Below, piece by piece: positions 1-9,946 of a stretch of 64,000 bases of DNA. The notes beneath the pieces are model-generated. The model did no database searches and was not told the DNA's origin. It was given only the letters and a program-made list of their open reading frames with translations. Origin of the DNA: Aquilaria yunnanensis (Eukaryota; Streptophyta; Magnoliopsida; Malvales; Thymelaeaceae). The position numbers and the translations under genes are program-made. The stretch covers positions 76,881,751-76,945,750 of the forward strand of contig CM077596.1 of assembly GCA_039654915.1 (NCBI GenBank), read 5' to 3'. Within the stretch, counting starts at the first letter, position 1; each line of letters starts with the position of its first letter.

Positions 1-440
1 ATTGTTTTTAATTTTTTTCAATAATTATTAATATGAATATATTCGAGTCAAACTTTAATAAAAAAAAAAGGTAAAAGGGCCAACTAATATAAAACGGAGA
101 AAATACTATATAATTTGACTTGCATAGTAGAGTATAAGTTTTTTAACATTTTTTTGTCTCATAATTTTTTAAAATTGTAGAAATTTTTAAGCACGTTTTT
201 AACTCAATTTTTCTCATATTGGTTGTGGTTTTAAAAAAACTTGAAAAATACTATTAAAAATAAGGATTTTGATGCCAATAGGTATTGACATACCTTGAAC
301 CCTAGCCTTGTCAAAAACGATCCCGAAAAGTTATCTGTCAAAGCAACCTTGGACATAATAGAAAATACCTCTTCGGAGGGCGCCTTGTATAAGGAGGGAT
401 CAATGGCATATCCAAGGTACATCATCTAAAGTGCACCTCG
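1..440. other. AT-rich intergenic sequence
   Basis: No gene is seen. The first 110 bases resemble the end of a small repeat that also appears near 44150-44225 (shared wording around 'attaatataaatat' and 'tcaaacttcaat'), so the window probably opens inside an old MITE-like repeat. A 64-codon minus-strand ORF at 231-425 has no recognisable motif. Confidence 0.4.
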
Positions 441-449
441 AATAGAGTA

Positions 450-945
450 CTGAATTTCCTAAAGTTGTCTAGCCCCAGGTACACCTAACAATCCATCCAA
501 AGTATCCCTAGTTCAGGTACTTTGGTGGGTAACCCCTAAAGTTCCCCTAAGATATGAAAGCAGTTGCTATCTAGGGCACCGGACAAAGCAACCAAGGTGG
601 TAGGCGTTAAGATGGCCCGAGTAGGACAAGATCTAGGTACAACTCCCTAAAACAAGGATCTAATCGGACACGTGTCTCGCTTGATCTCAAAGGCTGAGTA
701 ACGAATACTCCACCCCTCATCCTATAAAAAAGGAACAACTACTCATTCTTAAGGTATTGCAACACTACTATTTATATTTCATTCTTACTCATCTCTAAAA
801 ATCTCGCCTGACTTAAGTATCAAAGGTCTCCTTTTCTGAAAAACTTTTGGAGACCCCCATAGTTCCTTTCTTGGACATTTTAGTTCTCAATCTAGCAATC
901 ATTGTAACAACACTGGACCTTAAATGATGCCTGCTAGAGAGGATG
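450..945 (+). mobile_element. Probable LTR fragment (Ty3/gypsy-like)
   Basis: This block is less AT-rich than its surroundings. It has a TATA box (tataaaa at 723-729), followed about 85 bases later by 'ctgacttaag' (808-817) and a 'ggagacccccat' stretch. That order resembles the R/U5 part of many plant Ty3/gypsy LTRs, where a CTGACTTGAGC-type motif follows the promoter. No gag-pol reading frame, primer-binding site or second LTR copy was found, so this is a solo or broken LTR at best. The family assignment is an inference from motif resemblance, and the edges are approximate. Confidence 0.4.
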
Positions 946-2145
946 AAGGGCATCGGATTTTATATAACATCCGCATACAAATTTATGTATGTATGTGTTA
1001 CTTACAAAAAAGAATATCGAACAAAACTCAAAATTCTATAAAAAAAACATTAATTTTTTTAAAGTAAAAAGTAACAACTCTTATGTAACAATGTAGGGTG
1101 GTACTCTTTATATATGCAGTAGCCAATCAAAAAAGTCCAACACATTTTTAAGGGTCAATAATCCTTTTCTTATCTGCATAAATAAATCAGCGAGTACCAA
1201 AACCGCGCATCAACAAATTTAGGTCAAACTGCGAAAAACAAGTAGCAAACATGCCCCCAAAACATGCGAACGAAAACTAGAATTAAAAAAAAACACAAAA
1301 AGGGACAAACAAATTTACCACTGTTGTTTACACCATAGAGTAATTTTCTAACAGATATTCTCTTCATTACAATGCATTGGGAGTAAATTTGTCACCAACT
1401 ATTAAAATTGTTTATGTAGCAAATGTGAAAAAATGAGGAAAATGTAAGCTTCAATTCCAAGTGTATTTTTTTTTATCTAACACTTTGATCCTAAATTTCT
1501 GAACCTATTATTTTCACCATTATCTTCAACATTACCCTCACTCCAAAAGCCCTTGTATCCTCTATCACCCTTCACCTTTTTTGTCATTGGCATTACCTCC
1601 ACCTTGTACCCTCACTCTAACACTCTCTGCTACTCTCCACCCTTTCTACCACTGGTACTACTTTCACCCTTTCACATATCCCAGTAATAATCCTCAAAAT
1701 AAACCCTAAAAAAATGATGTTCAATAGATGCAAGAATGACTAAATCTAATAATACTGCAGTTCTAGAATAATGGATAAATAACAACAGCAGCAAAGAGTT
1801 ATAATTCTTTGAAGTTGTTGGCAAGCAATGTACAAAAAGCATGAGGGTAAATCTTCAAACCTACGTATCCCACAAAAATAAAAATCGAGCTGCCAAGTTT
1901 TTCACCTTTCAATAAACGTTAGTTATAATAGAAAGAAGCTCGTCGAAGGAGGAGAACGAGCCACGAACTAAAACCATCACACCCGTAGAATTAACTTGGA
2001 GTATATGGTGTATCTTACATTGGTTTCCCTCGAACTACATGCATACTAGTAGATGTATATTTCAGAGAACTTACAAGTGCTTTTAGAAGATATTAAGTCG
2101 ATTTCTACATGTTTAATTAGGTTCTGAAGAAATAAAAATACCCAC
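946..2145. other. Intergenic, no gene seen
   Basis: AT-rich sequence with pyrimidine-rich stretches (1500-1680). I see no reading frame, RNA gene or intact repeat boundary. Confidence 0.4.
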
Positions 2146-2406
2146 TCACATTAATCGTAAGCCCCAAGAAAAATATACATCTGGCACTACAACCCACCCG
2201 ACGTGAACCAATCCAGGATGCCGGCACTCCCGGAGAATCAAGCGCCCAAGCTCCGAAGCGCCGCCGCGAGCCTCAGCCACAGCCATCAGCTCCTGCAGCC
2301 GCCTCTTCGTCATCCTCACCTTTATCTTCGCAGAGGTTGGCCTTGTCCGGCCGCCGTCTTCTTCCAGCGGGTGCACCATTCTTTTTCCCCCAAGACAATT
2401 TCCCAT
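2146..2406 (-). CDS. Small MGNC-type protein, predicted N-myristoylated, function unknown
   Basis: Single-exon frame of 86 codons plus stop. I chose the ATG at 2406 rather than the in-frame ATG at 2427 because it gives the N-terminus MGNCLGGK. Gly2 is then placed for N-myristoylation and Cys4 for S-acylation, the usual signature of plant plasma-membrane-anchored small proteins. A basic block follows (residues about 30-42, KIKVRMTKRRLQELM), then a SELGRLILREC segment near residue 60. These two segments recur together in small plant proteins of unknown function that I recall as related to PADRE/DUF4228 C-termini; this is resemblance, not proof. The last 23 residues do not resemble the family, so the 3' end could differ or be spliced. 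The coding part is GC-rich compared with the flanks. A TATA-like palindrome lies about 65 bases upstream. The plus-strand ORF over the same bases is a shadow. Confidence 0.6.
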   Translation of the reverse strand: MGNCLGGKRMVHPLEEDGGRTRPTSAKIKVRMTKRRLQELMAVAEARGGASELGRLILRECRHPGLVHVGWVVVPDVYFSWGLRLM

Positions 2407-2468
2407 CTTTTTTTTTGTTTGGAGCAAGACCTTCTGCTTTCTGGGATGATTAACAGAGAAGCGATTAA

Positions 2469-2478
2469 ATTTATAAAT
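2469..2478 (-). promoter_or_regulatory. Possible TATA box for the MGNC gene
   Basis: The palindrome atttataaat lies 63-72 bases upstream of the chosen ATG, a plausible distance for a TATA box with a short leader. In an AT-rich genome such matches are common, so support is positional only. Confidence 0.3.
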
Positions 2479-2914
2479 TATTTAATGTGACTGAGGGGCT
2501 TCATTTGATTTCCTAAGAGTGTACACTATACTTAACGCTAATTAATACGCAACTGGATTCACGACAATTCCGTGGCTCTGATTGACCACTAAAACAGCTA
2601 ACAGATGTGCTGAAAGAAACGTCGGCCAATCAGAATCTGGATTACCAGTTAACTGAAAACAAACTTCGGAACTTTGGTTACGTTTCTAGTAGTAGAAGGC
2701 AGTTTCCGGTTTAAAACTTTGATTACGTTATATATTCACGCTAACCTATTGTTAATTCTTTAGGCCCGCACGGAATTGGAAAGGGTTTTTTTGGGCCAGC
2801 CGACTGTCAAAGCCCAAGGCACCAAAAGGAAAAGAAGAACGCTGGTGGCCATTACAAATTTTTATAATTAATAACGAAAAGAAAATTAGTCCTGACGACG
2901 GAGGGGAATTTCAT

Positions 2915-3950
2915 GAATTAATTGCACTCATGGTCCATAACATTTTATTATTGTTCTATTCTGAACTCTAACTATAAAACTTTACATGGAAAGTCATCAA
3001 TCTTAATTTTTTGTTTCATTTTATACCTTTGAAGAATGGAAATGGTTAAAATTAATAGAATTGGGCACCTGACACACAAGCATGAGGTGATTTGCCACAG
3101 TAGCATAAAAAAAATGGAAGAAAACTAAATTTAAAAACTAAAAAATAAACGAAGAAAATATGTAAAAATCAACTTTTTTTAATAAAAAAATAAAGAAAGA
3201 AACCGGACAGGTGTTCACGTGCCTCTTGCCACCGTTGTCTATCTACGCTGCCGCCACCCATTCACGTGAAATCAAGGGGAAATTGAGTTGAAATTGAAGA
3301 TGGAGGACTGTGATCTACACAAGAAGAAGAAGTGGGCTAAGGAATTAAAGGCGTAATCAACGGGACGACATCGCACAGGGGTTGAGGAAGTGGTGAGTTT
3401 ACTTGGATCCGGAAACAGAGTATGCACAATTGGCGGACGAACGTAAAGATGCCTAAGCTGCCATCGGTCTCCCTTCCCTTCCTCTTAGCTATTGCTCTTC
3501 ATTCCCTCCCTTTCGATCTCCTAATTCCCGCCATTGTGTTCTCTCGATTCGCGGTCTGGACGGTGGAGATTTGGGCGGTGCCAACATGAAGAAGGAGGAC
3601 GCCAGAGGATGCGATGAGGGCAACTGAGGTATCGCCGGAGTTAAGGAAGAAATAGGGGGAATTCGCCAGTTGAGGAGTAGAATGGCTAGATTATGGGTTC
3701 AAATTTAATTTTTTATTATTTTTCTATTTTTACATCATCACCAACAATTGATTCATTGTGCCACCGTGGCTAGTTGCTTCATGATGGCGTGCCACATGGC
3801 TAGTTACATCAATTTTAACGTTTTCCATTATCTAAATGTTTAAAATGAAACAAAACATTAAGGTTAAGAACTTTTCATACGAGGTTTTGAGGTTAGGGTC
3901 CAAAATAAGACAATAATGAAATGTTATGAGCTATATGTGCAATTTAACCA
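2915..3950. mobile_element. Mutator-like (MULE-type) TIR element, non-autonomous
   Basis: Two long inverted ends face each other. The left end reads gaattaattgcactcatgg and the right end, reversed, tggttaaattgcacatatag. The similarity runs about 120-150 bases inward on both sides (cataacatttta..attattg; ttttgtttcatttta). The flanks gaatttcat (2906-2914) and gtatttcat (3951-3959) match at 8 of 9 bases, as expected for a 9-bp Mutator-type target duplication. The interior (3200-3680) is much richer in GC than the arms and carries no recognisable transposase. It probably holds captured host sequence, but I could not name a source. Confidence 0.65.
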
Positions 3951-4655
3951 GTATTTCATAGATTGTCATAATTCATAAAAATGCACCCCTAGTTTTTTTT
4001 TTTATGCTCACTTCACTTTCGCAAAGAAATAAACATTTTAACTGTCTCATGTTTGGTTGACATATTTTGTATATTTCTTTGAACTTTGGGTATAAGGACT
4101 AAAATGTAAGTTTAAAATGTAAGGTGTATTTATGTAAATTTTATAAAAGTTTTTGGACTCAATGAGTAATTTTTATTGACTATTCTATAATTTTTTCAAA
4201 TATTTAGGCGTTAAAAGTAGAAATTATCAGGGACTATTTTGTAAAATCTTAAAAGTTCATAGTAGAAATGTAAAAATTTGAAAATTAAGGGGTATGTTAT
4301 AAATTTCCCAAACATAGTTACTTGATGAATTCTTACTCTACCAAATCTAGAATTAGGAGAATCGAACATATAAAATTACGGATGATGAGAGTTTTTTAAA
4401 AATAAAAAAAATTATTCTTTAAATTGAACAAAACTTAGGAGGCTATAGATAAAATATACATGGTTTAGGCTATATACTCATAATTTATGTTTATTTACAG
4501 TTCTACCATTCAATCTTCAACAATGCATTGCTTTCTCACCTCCACCATTATGTCCACCTCCACCTCCATAGTAACTAGCAAATTAACTTTGAAGCTAGTT
4601 GTATAGATCATATGAAATGAGGAATTACTTAAGGCGTGGTTCACCTATGCGTTTC
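3951..4655. other. AT-rich intergenic, no gene seen
   Basis: AT-rich, with wording typical of decayed plant repeats around 4080-4310 ('aaggggtatgttataaatttccc'). No frame or intact element boundary is visible. Confidence 0.35.
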
Positions 4656-4659
4656 CCTT

Positions 4660-5055
4660 CAGAGTGTTGGAGCTGATTCGGATCATCCATCTCAACAACT
4701 ACATCAAGGAAATTACCCACCCTGTTACCATCGGCAAGGTCCTTAAATCCAACCCTAACCATGTTCTTAACAAGTCCCACTCTCAAGATGTCATTAGCAA
4801 GATCTTCATCCTTTCACTAGACTTTGACTTCAAACGAGGCAACATTTACTTCTTCTTCTTCTTTTAGGCTTTTTTTTTTTTGTTATTGAAGAATAATTCC
4901 AAGACCAAGACATTCAAAAGCAAGACCAAGACAAGTAAGACTGACGGTTATGACATCGTCCTCTCCGAGAAGAAAAATAAGAAGAATAAGTCATCTTATC
5001 ATTCTAGGAAAATATTGCATTGGAATAGGATGCCCACATCTTGAGAGCATTTAAT
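4660..5055 (+). pseudogene. Broken PADRE (DUF4228) domain gene
   Basis: From 4664 a frame reads LELIRIIHLNNYIKEI, then HPVTIGKVLKSNPNHVL and FDFKRGNIYF. This follows the PADRE/DUF4228 pattern: a G-x-L-x-E-F-like strand, P-V-x-V-x-x-V-L, N-P, then an x-x-G-x-x-Y-F strand. The frame breaks in a poly-T run at about 4855-4880. A lysine-rich region follows (4900-4995), and in another frame CIGIGCPHLESI (5016-5051) matches the family's C-terminal G-x-W-R-P-x-L-x-S-I tail. No ATG or N-terminal exon is visible; 'ttcag' at 4658-4662 could be an old splice acceptor. Intact family members are about 150-200 residues. This is a decayed copy with at least two frame changes, and no product is expected. Confidence 0.65.
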
Positions 5056-5519
5056 AGGTTTGAGATTTTGTTTTTCCAATTGCTTTAAACAATCATCGGT
5101 GATTGAATCAATCAATTTCGCATTTTTTTTCCTAATGCATGCAAGGCATTGGTTTTCTTGTGGCTATGGCCTTTTTCTCATTTTTGGGATTTCAATCTAC
5201 ATATAATAATGGAAGATTTGAAAAATAGGTGTTTGGCTTGAATCAAGAGAATAAAACTGTGGAGAAGGCTGATGACGAATTCTCTAGCTCCAACCAGCAG
5301 CACTTGTTCTTAATTTGAGTCCTTATTGGCCCTAAAGCCATGCATCTTGAGGGCGGTTTTATCATATGCCATCTCTTGTCTAAGCAGTTGGGCTTTTGGT
5401 AAGACATCTACAACTATTTCATCATCATTGTTGATATATTCTAGGAGGTGTTGGCAAATGGAATCCAAGATTATGAGATCGAAGTCAGAGATGTACTATT
5501 CCGTTCAAGAAGAAATGAT
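5056..5519. other. Intergenic, no gene supported
   Basis: A 67-codon plus-strand ORF (5326-5529) has no recognisable domain. The rest is AT-rich and featureless. Confidence 0.3.
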
Positions 5520-6240
5520 ACGTTCATAGAAATATGTTATTCATTTTGTGAGATGTATTGTTTATAAATTTGTATCATTCATACAAATTTGTTATTCTGT
5601 AATATATTATTCATTTCATAAGATATGTTGTATGTAAATAATGTTATTCTGTTCATACAAATATGCATTTAATTTTATACAATGTGTTGTTTGCATATTT
5701 TGCTGTTCTTTTCAGTGTAAAGTGTTGTTTGATTCACACAAATATGTTGTATTATAAAATACCGTTCATTTTAATAAGATGTTTTGTTCTATTTACATAA
5801 ATGTGTTGTTTTATAAAATACAAAAAAATGCTGTTTCTTAAAATAATATTGTTCATTTAAAAAAAAAATTCTTACATTGTTACAAATGTGTTGCTCTATA
5901 AGATGTTGTCCATTTCGTATGAAACATTATTTGTAAATAATATTATTTAATTCAATAAAAAATGTCATTTTATTAGATAAATGTGTTATTTTGTAATATA
6001 TTGTTCATTTTGTAAGATGTGTCATTCAATACACAATAACAATCTTATAAAAAGTGTATTCATTTCATAAGATATACTGTTTATTTTATCTATTCATATA
6101 AATGTAATGTTCTATAAAATATTTATTTCATAATATGTATTTTTTAATGTACAATGACAATTATATAAAATTTACAGTTTATTTTATAAGATGTACTGTT
6201 TAGGTCATGGTGACATTTTTATAACAAACATGAAAGTGGG
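5520..6240. repeat. Degenerate AT-rich repeat field
   Basis: The same phrases recur many times with changes: 'tcataagatgt', 'tgttgttt', 'cacaaatatgttg', 'ttctataaaat', 'ttcatttcataag'. The apparent spacing is about 60-75 bases. This looks like an old tandem array or minisatellite that has drifted. I could not fix a unit or copy number by eye. Confidence 0.45.
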
Positions 6241-6868
6241 AGAAGAATAAGATGCAGTAGGTATATTATATAGCCACTGGCTTAAAATTGTTAGGATTCT
6301 AATTTTTGAAACAATCCAAATTTTGCCAACCAAATATTTTTCTGGAGTACTTGTGCAGTCGCAAGGCTGACGACCGTATATGATTCGTCTAAAGTTGATT
6401 TTTTTTTTTTTGGTTCCTTTCTGTGTTCGAGTCTGGAAAGTGGGAATCTAGTAGTATTACTAAAGAGTAGAGAGTTTGACCAGTCTTAGACCATGTGCCC
6501 TTTGGACTGTATCCGTGTTGTGTAGAAAGGCAGAGGCGACCTGGCAAAGTGGCAATGGAACGGACGCCCCCAAACAGAACCTTAAGCTAGCGAAGCCGGT
6601 GGACCACCTGATTGGAATACCACTAACAGTACCAAATAGGGATATGAGGACCACGGTGCTCCCTGAGACACCGGATGCTTGCCTCCTGCATCCTGGCACG
6701 TGAGAGCACGAGACCTCGTCAGTCGTCACCTTTTTTATTCTCAGAGAGAAAGAGACTGAAAAAGTTTGGTTTATCCAAACCCTATATAGATTGATCGAGA
6801 CAGACGGACGGACGCAATCATGTGCGGTATGGGCATGGGGAGGATCTCGGGGATGACACTTTTATTTT

Positions 6869-7292
6869 GGAAAAGTTATAATTACCTCTTAAGGTTTAAC
6901 ATAACCTAGAATATATCTCATTTATTTTTAAAAGTTTATATTTTATTTTTAATTTTTTTATATTATCCAATAGTAATTTTTAAAATTACAATTTAAATTA
7001 TATAATAGTTATCTTTTAGTAATATTGATCTCTCTAATATCTTTTTTATAGTTTATAGATTTTTTTAATTATTAATTTTTCTTATATAAATATATTTTTC
7101 TTTCTATAAATATATATCAATATTTTTTAAAAGTCGGTTGATTATAAAAAAATATAAAAAATCTTAAAATTACTGAAATATGATTATTAAATAGTTTAAT
7201 TTAGAATTTTAGAAGCTGATATCAGATACTGTAAAGAAATTGAGAGTAAATTGCAGTTTAAATCAAACTAGAGGACTTTTGTAATTTACCCG
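6869..7292. mobile_element. Small TIR element (MITE)
   Basis: The left end ggaaaagttataattacctc faces a right end that reads, reversed, cgggtaaattacaaaagtcctc. The shared pattern is a G-rich tip, then taaattac, then a cct(c) block, as in other TIR elements in this window. The interior is AT-rich and noncoding. Similarity of the ends is moderate, and I could not identify a target duplication. Confidence 0.4.
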
Positions 7293-8190
7293 TTTTACTA
7301 ATATTCACATTTATACGTAATTATGAGCAACAAATGATGAAAAATGACAATGACTGTACACAATTCACTGTAGTTTGGATAATTCGCCACGTACTCCACG
7401 CCTATACTTGTCATTTTTTCTTCGAAACTTGTCAAAATAATATAAAATTTATGTATTTCTGAACAAAAAAATTATAAATTAATAGGAAGGAAAGTTCAAG
7501 AAAAAAAAGTATAATATCCATTGATTATAGGACATATTAATTTATAGAATTACTTATATTAGTGTTTTTCAGTTGAAATTATTTTTTTGGGATTATTTAT
7601 AGCATCATCTGAATAGGTGTATAAGGGAAAAATATCATTACATTATAAAAAAAATGAGAAATGTATATTTTCTAAAAGTAAAAGAATCATAAAGTCAACA
7701 TAATTGATATTTTATGAAAAATTAACAGAAGCTGATGCAAACTTACAACCTTTATTTGGTGTCCAAAACTTTATTCACTTGAGTTAGGAGGAATGCACTT
7801 TTGATACTTACAGTTAGTTTGGATGAGTTTAACACTGATGAATTAATGTGTTTTTAAATTTCAGTCACACAGGTGTCAACAGAAGTTTTACATGCTCTTA
7901 AAGTTGTGCTTGTTTACATGGTTTGCCATAAAATGTTTTGACCATCCCTAGTCATTTCCCCTGTCAGCCAAATCCCACCCCCACCGACACCCTTTGAGCA
8001 ATTCATTGCTAGTAAATGTTTACTGTCTGTTTCTTGTTTATTTGGTAGTCATCATAACCGGCATAGATCCCAATTGCCTCCTAAAGAAACTGATTGGTAC
8101 AATCTCTAAGGTTAGCAATTAATGAATAGAAGGATCAAGGTTGGATGACGGTCATCTCAATGAAATCACCCAATTAGGTTGTCAGAGGAA
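7293..8190. other. Intergenic, no gene seen
   Basis: AT-rich up to 7860, then more balanced sequence. No frame above background or repeat boundary is visible. Confidence 0.35.
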
Positions 8191-8194
8191 GACT

Positions 8195-8505
8195 AGACCC
8201 AGTTGGAATTGGTTTCTTAGAGATGTGACTCATAGATCTTATGAGATTGAGATTGAGTTCATCCAGCTTCTAAAGCATATCGATGCTGGGTTCTGATAGA
8301 ACATAAACTCATGTTCTCCGTCGGCTTACAGAATGACAAAAGTGAAAGCCATCTTGGCACCTTGGTCGAAGCAGACCCTGTTGCCGGAGATGCCGTTCTG
8401 CTTGAGGATATTGACAAGCATGTTCCAAACTTGAGATCCCTCATACCTATGTACCCAATCACATTAGACATTAGAACCACCAGCTGACCAATTTGTTTCT
8501 GTCTC
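8195..8505 (-). pseudogene. Fructokinase (pfkB family) gene fragment
   Basis: Read on the minus strand, the sequence gives in order MLVNILKQNGISGNRVCFD, QGAKMAFTFVIL, a stop, ADGEHEFMFYQNP, a one-base shift, then SIDML, a stop, KLDELNLNLIRS. This follows plant fructokinases: an M-L-x-x-I-L-K-x-N region, an F-D-x-G-A-x-x-A-x-x-F-V-T-L strand, D-G-E-x-E-F-M-F-x-x-N-P-S, and D-E-L-N-L-x-L-I-R-S. At least two in-frame stops and one shift rule out a working enzyme. The ATP-binding G-A-G-D end and the conserved N-terminus are absent. No poly-A tail is visible beside it, and the fragment contains no intron, so it could be a single exon or a processed piece. Confidence 0.7.
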
Positions 8506-9483
8506 ACAGGTTAGACAAGTAGCAGATTTGGCTTCAACCGAAAACTAATTAATATGAATGAATAATTAAGGCGAAAAACAAAAGGAAGCTAGCTCTTAGG
8601 GTTTGCTATTAAGTGGACATTGAATCAACGGAAAAATTTTGGCTGGTGAGATGGTAAATAAACACAACATTAGGAGTTAAGAAGATAAAAATGGTAGTGA
8701 CTCCACCACCAAAAACAAAAGCGAGAGATGCGAGAGATGGGCATAAAATAAAAGAGAGAGGAAAGGCAATTTGGGTTGCCGTGCTAGAACGTGCACTCTC
8801 TCCCTTCTCTCTCGTGGCTTTCGACGTTCTCGGTATCATTCATTCCGCTCCAGTGCCAGCGCTGCACATCCCATCCACTACGCTCTGTTCCTAACGTTCT
8901 CCTCCCATACCAATTAACAATTTCAGTTTGCAGCAGCTTTCTTTTTAAATACGAGTACTCCCGTAGATCCTTTCATTTTTATGTTCCTCCTAAACTATTT
9001 TATTTTTTCTCCTCCAAATCAATGCAAAGTTGTTTCTGACGTAACCACCACGCTCATACGCATAGAGAGAAACAACCAAAAAGCGGACCTCACTTCTGTA
9101 AATCCTTTTTTCTCTTTTGTCAAGACAAGTTCTTTAATGATATTCCCTCATGTTATCCAATTTGTCAAGTATAAACCTCATCGTAAAATGCTCTTACGTA
9201 AAAAAATTCCATAGAAGGAAATTCCTTTCCTTCGTAACAATAAGATTCGTTTTACAAAGGTCGTCCTCACCAATATATATTTGGAGATTGATCCACTATC
9301 TGAAATACATCCACCTTTTATACGTCTAAGGAAAAAAATAATAATAATTATGCAAAAAAGCAACAGAATTATGCCAAAAAGCAAGTAGGCCTGATATAGA
9401 ACTTGGAACTTAGAAGTGGCGTAAGGCATTTCATTTCATTTGGGTTGTTTTGTTCCGCTGCCCCATTTCTCTCAAATTTAAAA
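8506..9483. other. Intergenic, no gene supported
   Basis: 8690-8900 is a more GC-rich, pyrimidine-rich patch with short overlapping ORFs on both strands, none with a recognisable motif. The rest is AT-rich. Confidence 0.3.
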
Positions 9484-9928
9484 GGGTTAATTATAATTTG
9501 CCCTCTCAAATTTAAGTGAAATTATATTTTATCCATTCTATTTAAAAAATATACAGTTTACCTATATTTTTAATACAGTTTAACAATAACTTATAAAATT
9601 TTAATTTATACTATATAGTTGTTATCTTAAAACAATTTTAATATGTATAATAATTTCTTATAATTAATAGACATTTAAAAAATATTGTTTTAAAAATTGA
9701 AAGAAATATAGAGAGAAAAAACTAATAATTTAAAATGTCTACTAATTATAAAAAAAATATCATACAGATTGAAATTACTAGAAGATGACAACCATAATGT
9801 CTAAATTAAGATGTTAGAGGTTACCATCGGATTGTATTAAGAAGAATGGGGATAAAGTGTATATTTCTGAAAAGGAGGGGCAAAATGTAATTTTACTTAA
9901 ACCTCATGGAACAAATTGTAATTTTCCC
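9484..9928. mobile_element. Short TIR element (MITE, about 445 bp)
   Basis: The left end gggttaattataatttgcc faces a right end that reads, reversed, gggaaaattacaatttgttc. Similarity continues inward (tttaagt.aaattatattttatcc against tttaagtaaaattacattttgccc). The interior is noncoding. The end pattern (ggg-aa-attac-aatttg) is shared with several larger elements in the window. Confidence 0.6.
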
Positions 9929-9946
9929 AATTCAAAACATACAATC

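Noticed and set aside
6460..6729. Overlapping ORFs on both strands (89 and 75 codons)
   Set aside because: No recognisable motif, no codon or promoter support; a chance open stretch in GC-richer sequence.
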